Positions 49,311-60,500 of a stretch of DNA of 64,000 nucleotides are shown here, one piece after another (positions within the stretch are counted from its first letter, which is position 1; every line of letters begins with the position of its first letter). This DNA comes from Bugula neritina (Eukaryota; Bryozoa; Gymnolaemata; Cheilostomatida; Bugulidae): contig OZ037767.1 of NCBI GenBank assembly GCA_964035545.1, positions 934,680 through 998,679 of the forward strand. The letters run 5' to 3'. The translations under genes were made by a program, and so were the position numbers. Below the pieces are notes generated by a model. The model did no database searches, was not told where the DNA came from, and saw only the letters and a program-made list of their open reading frames with translations.

Positions 49311-51787
49311 ATTAAAAATTAAACACAACTACTTAATGGACCAACTTGAAGATCTAGAAACAAACAAAAATAACAAACAAGTAAGTGTAAATTTTAAAAT
49401 TGAACTACAAAGATTGGGTATAAATATATATAACATCATGATTCTATTTCACCATTGTTTCCATAGCAGATGTCACTTTAAATTTCAAAACAAAAGAAAA
49501 TATAAAAAATATAATTATTAGACAAAATCAAAACACACAATCTATCTAACACTCGCTTCTCCACTTACTCTAAGAATTCAACTGGAAAATAATTTATACA
49601 TTATATATGGTCTCACTCTAACTGCATAAATTTTATTTGCATTCCTAAAATTACAGTATGTTAATACACATTATGATTATACAAGGACATACTAATAGCA
49701 CTGCGTTGAAACGCTTCCAATTTTAGCTATAACCAGTACCAGTAGATGTAGTAGTACTAGTATCTGTGTTGAGTAATAACAGTTACTTATATTTATAAGT
49801 TATAACGTAGATGTAGTAGAACTACAACCAGACGTAGTAATTGTAGTTACATCAACATATTGAGATAATGATATGGCTCACATTTAACCGACTTCTACTT
49901 AACGTTAGCCAAACTCACTTAAAAATTACTAATTAGTAATATGAGTCTGAGTGTTACTATTACTATTAGTATAACTATAAGTATAACTAATTCACAATTC
50001 AATATTTATATTTGTATACATTTATTTAGTCGCACATTGGGCAGCACTTATTGCTAATATGCTGGCTAAGACATTTAAATCTTGAGGAGTACCGCTTTCT
50101 CCAGAATTTAGTGTTGCAGTAGCTTTTTGGCAGTTTTCCAAAAATCATTGTGTAACGAAAGCTATTTGTGAAAGCTTTCGGGATAGCTATTTACTGATAG
50201 TTTTGGTCGATGAGTCAGTGTAGCTCAGTTTTCCTCCTGCTAAAGATGCAGGCAATCTATACTTAATTGTCAAAATAATTGTAAGTATTAAGTATTATAT
50301 TATCTTTTGAACTTCATTAACTAAATGTTTTGTCAGCTATGTAATTAATGTTAAGTTAACAAGATTTTTGTAATTTTCATGGTTATAGGTTACAGTAAAG
50401 TACAAGTACAAGTAAAGTACGAGTATGAGTATGAGTGCAAGTATGAATGAAGTCTAACTTAGAAAATATACTGTTGGCAATAAACAAAAATAGAGTTGTG
50501 GCCTGCATCTGTGTCCTCCATTCATTCACCCCTCATTAATTTTGAGTGAATCACAATACATAGGCATCCGTGCCAAACAGCACCCGTGCTGACGCAGCAA
50601 CAATTATCAGCTGATACAGTAACCACTATCGGCTGTCACATTTAGTACTTCCTACAGACGAAGATGTAAGATGTAACTATAACGATAACTACTATAGTCT
50701 ATAAGTATTACTATTAGTATTAATAATAATGTTGACATTGTCATTATCATTATCATTATGATTATCATTAAATGATTAATCTCATGATTATCATTACCAT
50801 TAACTTCAAGTTTAACTTTAAAAAACTAAAATAAAAATTAAACTGAAAAAATAACTTTATACTTTATAGTTTTAAAGTGGCAATCATTGAAACTATGATT
50901 ACAATCACTTTTACTAGCGCATAATCAGTGCATACTGCATAGCCATGGCATACGCCATACAATATTCACACTGATACTCATAGACCTCTACTAGGAGAAA
51001 CTGGGATAGCCTAAATTCTTCAACTTTATTGTTAAATTTTAGTTTGGGGCGCGGGTTAAAATTCTTGCGAAGGATACTTATACTCAATCTCATACTGATA
51101 GTCTCAGTCTTAATTGAAATTGATAAAATTTCAAATTGACAGTCTGATAATCGTGGTCATTGGGATTGTACTTTTACTTCAGTACTGATACTTGCAGAAT
51201 TAAAACGTAAAAGTAGTCAATATTAATTATTATTATAAGTATAAGCAGTACTGTTGGTATTACTATATAATTTTGATTGTATCATCATTATTATATCTAT
51301 TACTACTACTACTAGTACTAGTACTAGTACAGTATGAGTAGACGTAGTACTATCTAGTATCTAGTATCTTAGAGTTAGTCTTACTATGACTATCTAGTTT
51401 TACAAGTACAGTTCCAACTTAGAGTTAATAATGCTACTAGTACTACTACTAGTGTCTAGTAGTACTACTATTACTATTAGCAGCCTATGGCTATAGGTAG
51501 GTATGGGGTATCAGCATACAAATGTGAATATGGCCATGCATTCAATTTTAAAAACACTCCTCTTTTAATTACTTATTTTGAATTAAACTCATCAAGGTAG
51601 CACTGATTATCATTGTGATTATAAATAAATAAAACAAATGAGATTCAGAATTAAAGTTTCACTTGTCTTTTAACCATACAGCATGTTAAGGATGAATAAT
51701 TTGAATTTCCAACTGTAATCGTGTTGTGTTGGCATCATCTTGTGATTGATTTAATTATTATTACTTCTAAATCATACTACCTTTAGG
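49311..51787. other. Intergenic AT-rich DNA upstream of MAX
   Basis: No gene recognised. It should include the MAX promoter, but no distinctive element stands out. Short runs of tattattagtattac, (agt)n and (tac)n triplets occur (about 51290-51340 and 51430-51480), along with tcattatcattatgattatc (about 50738-50770). Confidence 0.5.
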
Positions 51788-52771
51788 TTGCAGAGCATAA
51801 AACTAAAAGCCATGGTCAAGAAAATGATCTTATCGAATCATCAGGTTTAGCAGAGCAAATGCTAAAAGAGATAGAAAGAGATCCAAGTAAGCCAACTAAA
51901 AGAATCTTTGACGGAACATACATGTAAATGTTTATCAAGTTCCAAAGTATCACAAAGTGAAGTCAAGATTAGTAAGAAAGAGAGCGTTGCTGAACCCTGC
52001 CATACCTCATGAAACATCTGATGTGGAAATTGTAGGACAATGGAAAAGAACGTGGGCGTGAAGTAGATTTATCTCTCACCAAGATAACCAGTGGGGATCC
52101 TTGTATTTGAAACCAAAAAATGTTTAAGATGTTGCAACAATGTAACATTTTATATGTTGATAGGACATTTAAAACCTTACAAACCGATTATTACAATCCA
52201 TGGGTTATTTCATGGAAGACCTCTACATTTGTAATGGCCCTCATGGGAGGAAGACAGTGGGACAGTATAGACAGCTGTTTCAGCATGTTAAAAGCAAAGT
52301 GAGGGAAGTAACAGGTCACCATTGGTGACCAAAAAGAATCGTATCTGACTTTGAAATTTCTCTCATCACAGCTATTGAAACAGAGATGCCCTAAGTCCGA
52401 ACATCCGGGTGCTATTTTCATTTGTATCAAAGTATGTGGCGTAGAATTCAGCATGTTGGCCTCAGTAGAGGTTACAGGTGCTGTAACCGTCTTCGAGAAA
52501 CGCCTAAGGAAATTTATGGCTATTGGATACTTGCCTCTAGCGTTGATCTGACAAAACTTCCGATTGCTAGCCACTTCAAACTCAACGCAGCAATTAGTAG
52601 CCCGCCACCCTGCTCTGCTAGAGTTTATTAGACACAGGAAACAAAATTATCTAAATGGGCAGTTTCCTCTAGCCTTTTGGATTGTATTTAACCGGAATGG
52701 TGACTCAAGAACCAACAATAATGTTGAAGGTAACGTTATTGTTCTTCCAGGCAATAAAAATATATATTTGT
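51788..52771 (+). pseudogene. Decayed MULE-type transposase
   Basis: Fragments in different frames, in the correct order, resemble Mutator-like (MULE) transposases of the animal FLYWCH-associated kind. They are LAEQMLKEIERDPSKPTKRI, then VPKYHKVKSRLVRKRALLNP, then a catalytic-region start (ILYVDRTFKT) and ALMGGRQWDS. IVSDFEISLITAIE carries the second acidic residue, CYFHLYQSMWRRIQHVGL the CxxH-type block, and the C-terminal part ends with TNNNVEG. At least two frameshifts and several stop codons break it, and the usual DGTFK reads DRTFK. No terminal inverted repeats were recognised. An antisense 127-codon open frame over it is spurious. Confidence 0.8.
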
Positions 52772-53095
52772 AAATGAAGAAAGTGTGCAATATAGCCATA
52801 TATTAGCCCTCAACTAAGGGGTTTTCCTTCCTTACACAATTGCCCTAGCTCCTGTTTGAGTTTGTTTATGGGACTTAGTCTGCTGTAGCTCAAATAATTA
52901 ATTGCTTTATAGTGTTCAAATTCCCAAATAATATTTTGTGTCTATGTTAGGTAAACCCTGATGAATTTAAAATTGTCCTGGATTCATAGGATGTACTGTT
53001 TGTACGTACTGACTTGTTTTGGAGAAACTTCACAAACCTTTTGTGTTAATAGAAATTTTAATATTTGTTCTATATTGATACTATAATCTAACTAT

Positions 53096-53393
53096 AGACT
53101 TGCTATAGACTGACTATTTACTATTTATAGACTGACTTTAGACTAGCTATATACCAACAGTAGACTGACTATAGACTAGCTATATACCAACAGTAGACTG
53201 ACTATAGACTAGCTCTATACCAACAGCAGACTGACTATAGACTAGCTATAGACTGACTATAGACTATCTATATACCAACAGTAGACTAGCTATAGACTAG
53301 CTATATACCAACAGTAGACTGACTATAGACTATCTATATACCAACAGTAGACTGACTATAGACTATCTATATACCAACAGTAGACTGACTATG
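53096..53393. repeat. Composite minisatellite
   Basis: Repeats of tagactgactatagactagc and tatataccaacag, about nine irregular copies. Confidence 0.92.
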
Positions 53394-53894
53394 TAGAAAA
53401 TCTAAGGTTTGCACAGTCTGAAAGTATCTCATACAAATAATACTGAACTCTACTCCTTTGTAGGCAGACAGTCAACAGTCCAAAAATAAGGGAAAACAAC
53501 TGTGAAATGTTCACTAAGTGCTACAGGGAGCACAACTCCTAACAATAGTGTACACAATACCTCGCACACAGACAGTACTCAGAACATATTATCAAGACAG
53601 AGTCCACATGGTACACATCCAGAGAGCTCAGACTGGAGAGAGTACACATCTGTCCACGGTAGCTACACCTCTCTTGTGTTATGGTATACTCTTCTTATTG
53701 CACTGTGACTGGTGATGTGATAGTGACTGGTGATGTAATAGCTTAAGTTCTCTACTCCAGGTGTCAGCGGTGCATTAAATCACAGTCTAAGTTGAAGGTG
53801 AGGTCATGTGAATATTTGTTAGTAGTTTGAGAACATCATAAGTCTTGCTTGTTCCTCTGTCTGGGTAAAATAATTCTATATAGTTTATTAGCAT

Positions 53895-54112
53895 AATGTC
53901 TAGTGTGAGTACTTGGTAGTGTGAGTACTTGGTAGTGTGAGTACTTGGTAGTGTGAGTACTTGGTAGTGTGGGTACTTGGTAGTGTGAGTACTTGGTAGT
54001 GTGAGTACTTGGTAGTGTGGGTACTTGGTAGTGTGAGTACTTGGTAGTGTGAGTACTTGGTAGTGTGAGTACTTGGTAGTGTGGGTACTTGGTAGTATGA
54101 GTACTTGGTAGT
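53895..54112. repeat. 16-bp minisatellite
   Basis: About 14 copies of tagtgtgagtacttgg, some with ggg for gag. Confidence 0.95.
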
Positions 54113-54743
54113 TTTGAGTTTAGTATGTATGCAATGAGCCTTAGTTTATATTTTCATACTCCGATGATTAATTTTAGGCTCTGGTCTTATACGTCCACAG
54201 CCTTGGGTTTGGTTAAAGGAAATACGAAATAGTTTCAAACTTCCTACGGCATAAAATATCTGACCTTCCTTTAGAACAGACATTCAGTGATTTAGATTTC
54301 CAGAAACAAGAAATGTTTTATATTCAAGAGAGGTGACAACTCCCTCTATTCAGTGTCTAACCAGCTGAGATAGTTTTTCAACTATTTATAAAAAGTATTC
54401 TGCAGTCAGTAGAGGAAATTTGTCTAATCTGTGCTGTTTATGTTGCTATAGCAACAGTATTGTATTTATAGTTTATCTAAGTTACTTTATCTTCGCTATG
54501 CAAATACTGGTTAGTTGTTGAAATGTCTTTTACTTTATTTGACAGTTTGTGAATATTAAATTTAGAATGCATTTTTAGAATTTTGAACAAAGTGCACATT
54601 AAAACACAAATAAATGCCAACTAGCTACTACGTTATGTTATTTCTCAAATGTAGGAGTTTGTTAATTTCATAGAAATTCTTTTAGTAATATCATATTAAT
54701 AGTTAATTTTAGTCTTTGTTGCTGGCTTTCGAAACGAAGAGGC

Positions 54744-54871
54744 TTACAGCTCTGTTTTGATTTCAGCAGACATCTTGTTTCCTGTGTGTGTGTCCAGCTC
54801 AGTGTCAGGGTCATATTCCTCGGGCTGTTTGTGTCGGAACTTGTAGACTAAACAAAGGAGTGCGAATATCG
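54744..54871 (-). CDS. Orphan terminal exon: membrane helix end plus acidic tail
   Basis: The minus strand has an acceptor (ctatattttag) followed by an open 42-codon segment to TAA. It reads IFALLCLVYKFRHKQ, then PEEYDPDTELDTHTGNK and MSAEIKTEL, i.e. the end of a transmembrane helix, a basic stop-transfer stretch and an acidic cytoplasmic tail. It enters in phase 1. No upstream partner was found between it and the SGPP terminal exon at 57560. It could belong to an unidentified gene, or be an alternative 3' exon of SGPP, whose exon at 61526 also ends in phase 1. Protein-like composition is the main evidence. Confidence 0.45.
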
Positions 54872-54892
54872 CTAAAATATAGATATAGTATA

Positions 54893-55000
54893 GATACAGA
54901 CTAGAGTGTACTTTTAGATATAGTAAACTTGTAGATATAGTAAACTTGTAGATATAGTAAACTTATAGATATAGTGTAGATATAGTATACTTGTAGTATA
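54893..55000. repeat. Minisatellite of tagatatagtaaacttg type
   Basis: About six irregular copies of tagatatagtaaacttg and tagatatagtata. Confidence 0.85.
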
Positions 55001-55465
55001 GATATAGCACAGGTCATTCTAATGATATAGGAAAATATAATTGTAATAGTTGCTCTCAACTCTTCTACACTCTTGGATTCAGAGAGTATAAGGGAGTAAT
55101 GTATTATTATTTTATACTGGCCACTGATGGGCTCATTTGTTATGATTATTTTAGAAAAATGCCTGTTGTCCCACTTTTGGTTGATAAAACTTCTTGTGAA
55201 AAGTCAATAGTTAGTCTGGATTGAGGAACTTAAGTTTAGGATTCTAACTTTGACGAGTGAAGTTGCTCAATTAGCACCAGGAAATCATATTAGGAGTGCC
55301 ACAATCGGCTGGCTTGTCTAAGAAAATAGTTACATCTTGATATAAAGGGTTCAGTTTTTAAAAATAGTGTCCAAGGCACATGTATTCGTGTTTTTCACAT
55401 GACAAAATGTATCATATTTTCAAAATGATAAAGGAATAGGTTTTAAAAGTGGAAGAGTTGGAAAG

Positions 55466-56715
55466 TCGAAGAATTAGCTCAGTGGTAGTGGCTTGGTTTT
55501 GTGAATTCAATTGTTTTGTGGATTCAAAACTCAGCTATTTTTGAAAAAAAAAGCTTTTTACATAAATATTTCATAATGAAAAGCAGTAGGTTTTAAAAGT
55601 GTTGAATGAAAAGGGTCAAGCGGTAGCTCAGTGTTAGAGGTCTGATCTTGTGATACTGCGTTTTGTGGGTATAAAACAAGGTTATTTATTAACAAATAAT
55701 ATTTTTTCTATATAAATACTTTCAAAATAAAATTTAAATAGGTTTTATAAGTGTAGAGAGGGAAGGTACAAGCGGTAGCTCAGTGGTAGTGGCTTAGTCT
55801 TGTAATCCTATGTTTGAGGGTTCAAGTCTCCACCTCTGTGTGGAGCTTACCTGGGTGTATTTATTTGTGTATATTTTGCTGTAAAATAGATTGAGTTGGT
55901 AAGAATTAGATGAACTAGTATGTCTTCCTAAAAGGGGGACCCAAAGTAGCACAGTGGTAGAGCCCATGTCAAAACACCTCAGAGGTGTGGGTTCAAATCC
56001 AGGTTGCGATTGACTCATTGAAGTCTCTTGCTGAGTCTCATTCTAGACCCCTCTCTCAGGCACTCTTTAAACCAAAAATAAATTATTTTGCTAAAATTTA
56101 GTATTTTCAGAGAAAATTTTAGCAAAATAATTATTTCTTATTGGCCCTCGCTGGTTTAAAGAATGCCTGAGAGAGGGGTCTAGAATGAGACTCATAGGAG
56201 ACTCAGCAAGAGACTTCAATGAGTTAATCGCAACCTGGATTTGAACCCACACCTCTGAGGTGTCTTGACATGGGCTCTACCACTGTGCTACTTTGGGTCC
56301 CCCTTTAAGGAAGACATACTAGTTCATCTAATTCTTACCAATTCAATCTATTTTACAGCAAAATATACACAAATAAATACACCCAGGTAAGCTTCACACA
56401 TAGGTGGAGACTTGAACCCACCAACATAGGATTACAAGACTAAGCCACTACCACTGAGCTACCGCTTGTACCTTCCTCTTTTATACTTATAAAACCTATT
56501 TAAATTTTATTTTGAAAGTATTTATATAGAAAAAAATATTATTTGTTGATAAATAACCTTGTTTTGAACCCACAAAACGCAGAATCACAAGATCAGACCT
56601 CTAACACTGAGCTACCACTTGACCCTTTTCATTCAACACTTTTAAAACCTACTGTTTTTCATTATAAAATATCTATCTAAAAAATTTTATTTTAAAAATA
56701 ACTGAGTTTTGAATC
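55466..56715. repeat. Palindrome built from tandem tRNA-like modules
   Basis: Left arm 55521-56100 and right arm 56113-56715 are inverted copies at roughly 95 percent identity around a 12-nt spacer. The left side carries four tRNA-like modules about 150-165 bp apart, at about 55466, 55615, 55769 and 55936. Each has an A-box of the tagctcagtggtagtgg kind and a B-box such as gggttcaagtc or gggttcaaatcc. The outermost module is only partly inside the palindrome. The same modules reappear inverted on the right. Small indels (an extra 'cataggaga' near 56193) distinguish the arms. Whether any module folds as a functional tRNA is doubtful: acceptor stems were not evident. Confidence 0.9.
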
Positions 56716-57418
56716 TAATTTTATTATAGAAGAAAATAATATTTGTCAGAAAATCACCAAGTTTTGAACCCACAACAAATTAATTAAAATACATATTTTT
56801 TGATATTTATAATTATTTAATTTTATTATTTGATGTATGACTATGAGTCATACAGTACTACTCACAAGTAATTTGCACATTTCACAATAATTGAGCTTAA
56901 ATGTGTCTCCATCAAAATTTTGCTTTTGCGATGGCCAGTTTTCCAAGGCAGATTTTTACAGACGTTTCAACTCTTTGCTGAATACAATGAAACCTATCCT
57001 CACTAAGTATTTATTATCACAACCATTATAGCTGATAGAATTACCTATGATAAACACCAACAGGAGAATATAGGGAGTCTAGAGCACTCATCCATGTATA
57101 AATGCATACAAATGGAAACTCATAGACAATAAAGGAAAAAACATAAACTTTACTAGAATAAAAATAAGATTGAACTTTAGCAGATTGCTAGGCTAGGTTT
57201 AATGATCACTTCTCTACCTTTATAGTATAACAAAACATAAAAAATGTAGAAGGAAACTTAAGATAAGAGGTTAAAGTTCACTGCAAGTAGTTGCTGAAAT
57301 AATAGGGGCAATAACTCCTAACACATCTCACTTGAAGCATTCATTATGCATTAAATAATCGGCCAAATACCCTGTAACACTTGTGCTTTAGTAAAACATT
57401 TAAATACTATTTCTACAG
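56716..57418. other. Intergenic DNA, right flank of palindrome
   Basis: No gene seen. A plus-strand TTTATT at 57010-57015 reads AATAAA on the minus strand, about 550 bp past the SGPP stop, a possible polyadenylation signal. Confidence 0.45.
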
Positions 57419-57559
57419 ATAACCGTCTACGGGTAATATTCAACTGCAGGTGGCCTTCCCAGAGTGCAATTGGCAGCTGGGTTACGGAATGGTGCGTATT
57501 TACAACAGAGAGCATACTATCCTAGTGTGTATAACTAGTTTCTAGTTCCTAGACCGTCA

Positions 57560-60500
57560 TTACAGCTCTGTCCAACAGGTCGGCCTCTCAATATCAAAGT
57601 ATCTGAATATAAGGGGAGAGAGATAGACTACGTTGAGAGAAATAGCACAGTAAGTGAAGTATTTGTATGGCAGCTCAACTATCATCAGCTTCTTGTTCTT
57701 CTCGTATTCCTCAGGTTTTAGTCTGTACAGCCAGCACGATATTTTATAAGTCACTTGTTTCATACTCTACAGAACAGAGAATAACGTGGTGTGACACAGT
57801 AATACTAATCTTATGTATAACATGGTGTGACACAGTAATACTTATTCTATGTTCTTAAGAATAATGGGAATAGCTGAATTATATTCGCATATTATTAGTT
57901 ACAGGTTAAAAACATATCCATGACAATTACAGTACAATGCAAGTTAATTACTGATGAACATATTTATTTTGAATTAAGACCACCTATCTATAAATAACAG
58001 CTGAAATAAAGATATTCAAACAATACACTCGGAGTAAGATAAGTCTCTCCACATTTCCCAACTATTTGCTAGACACGACTTTAATCAGACTTACAGCACG
58101 AGTGAGAAAGAGAGAGCTGTAGCCAATCACCATGCGCAGCAGAGCCATCTTAGCCCACTCAATATCGGGTGTCTTGATGTGGTAGGGTGGAGACCCAACC
58201 AGCTCCACCCCGTCATGTGGAATGAAGTTGTTTTGGTAGTTGATCCATGAGGCTATAGCCACGCCCACTTGCACCCCTGCAATACACGCCCACTTGCATG
58301 GTAATGCTGCCTGTATTACGCTATAATACTGCCTGTAATACGCTATAATATAACATGTAATACCTTGAAATATAACCTACAATACTTGGTTATATAACCT
58401 GTAATACGCTATAAAATAACCATTGGTAGACCATAGAGTGGTTTCAAAGACCAATTTCTTAATTTTTAAATGTTCAATAAAAGAACAAATTTTAAGATAA
58501 ATTCGTGTAACTTTTGTATTTTTCATTATCTACATTGAAACTTTAAAAAATCTTTTGAAAATTTATGCCAACATGGGAAGTTTTGCTACTCACAAAGTTC
58601 TTTATACATATTTACCTGTCAAAGAGCAAGGTGCAACAACTCTAAAAATCAAATATGCTTAGAAAACACATCCCAGATTATAAAGACTCAGAGAAACCTT
58701 GGAGGACACTATACAGAGAGACTTGGTAGTTGCCCACCCCTGTTACTATCAGAATGTGTTAAAGGAAGTGTTAGTTGGATATGAATTAGATTGTGTTTGT
58801 GTGACAGAAATACCATTTCTCAATGCTATGGTAGATGCATACAATTTCAAAAGCATTTCACAAACACCTTAAGAATTATCCTCTCTTTCAATTTGAACAT
58901 AGGATAACTCCTACAAGTTAATTTATAAACAATGACAGTGGAAGAGAATGACTGGTAGCCGTGTTGTAAGATTCTGGAATATGGCAAATCACCACACTGA
59001 CTGTTGAGATGACGGACAGCAACAGAGAAATCACATTAAACAGTTGACAACAAATAACTTGAAGAGGTAACACTGACAGGTAACACTGTCAGGTAACATC
59101 AACATGTAACATAAAAAGAGAAGACAAGCTATTGCACAAACCCTGACTATGATATGAATACATAATGTGACTTAACAAGAAATAACATGGTAACGCATGT
59201 AGTAGTGTAACGCAATGTAAGGTCCATGAGAAGATAATTGCAGAGGCAGTCAAATTGATTAGATGATCATACAGGTACAGAAAGAGAGTCCCATAACCCA
59301 CACATGCTGCTGGTTAAATTATCTGGTAATTAGAAGAATTAGCATGGAACAGGGTGTTACAACAGTGGTACAGTGGTATTGGCTACACAATAAAACATCT
59401 CCCATCACCAAAATCACTATCTAAAACTATATGGCCAAAATGCATTCATCTAAATATAGCTCAGTGGTGGTGGTGGTGGTTGTTTCAACCAAATTATATG
59501 CACTACATCTACTGGGAAAAGCAGTGGATAATTAGCAACTAGGCAACACAAATGGCCATGCAGTTAAAGATAATGATGGGGCAGAGGTGCTGTTGTAGAA
59601 CTGTTATTATGAATAGGCAAATAGCAACAGAATTGGCTAAATTAGATTTGTACGTACCAAGTGTTGCTACAGTGTCGCCCCTACAAGTGCTCCAGGAAGG
59701 CAATCCTATAGCACATTATACAGAATTATTAGTCTGTCCTACTTGTTGCTCAGTGGCATTCAGTATTACTCAGTAATGACTCAGTAGTACTCAGTAATGA
59801 CTCAGTAGTACTCAGTAATGACTCAGTAGTACTCAGTAATGACTCAGTAGTACTCAGTAATGACTCAGTAGTATTCAGTAATAAATCAGTAGTACTCAGT
59901 AATGACTCAGTAGTACTCAGTAATGACTCAGTAGTACTCAGTAATGACTCAGTAGTATTCAGTAATGACTCAGTGGTATTCAGTAGTACTCAGTAATGAC
60001 TCAGTAATATTCAGTAATGATTCAGTAGTGACTAAGTAATACTCAGTATTACTCACTGATGACTCATTAACGACTAAGTAATGACGACTCAATAACAACT
60101 AACAGTCACGACTCCATGTACGCTCCTACCATTTCCAATCTGACTGAGAAATACTGTAACTGTATATAGACCGGCAGAAACAAAATAAGCGCGTGCAAAG
60201 CATAACCTGGCAACGCAGAAAGAGGACACAACTACCACAAAAGCAGCAAAAACAAAATTCCATCCCGGTTTAAAAAGAGTAGAGCACAAAAACTTAGTTA
60301 CGTGTTAGTTTAGGATTTACTAGAAGTTGAAAGAACTAGGAAGTCGATGTAATGCATACGCACAGTCACTATATCAAGGTATGTGGAGACAACTGCTAAG
60401 ACAGGCAGCGGACACAACAGCTAGGTATCCATAGAAACAGTCACTTCCTGGCATGCAGACAGTACTAGTGTAAGTACATACAGTACTAGTGTAAGTACAT

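Larger units (their letters stand above)
53464..57525 (+). other. Possible exons of an unrecognised plus-strand gene
   Basis: Short splice-bounded segments at 53464-53516, 53761-53797, 54177-54210 and 57419-57525 can be chained in one frame, with the last running to a TAG stop. They would read, in part, CEMFTK, CQRCIKSQSKLK, ALVLYVHSLGF, and NRLRVIFNCRWPSQ. Several donors are weak (gtgcta, gttaaa), the segments are tiny, and no family is recognised, so this may be a chance chain. An open read-through of the last segment is the main support. Confidence 0.15.

Noticed and set aside
52191-52574. 127-codon minus-strand open frame
   Set aside because: Antisense to the decayed MULE transposase, whose plus-strand translation carries the family motifs.
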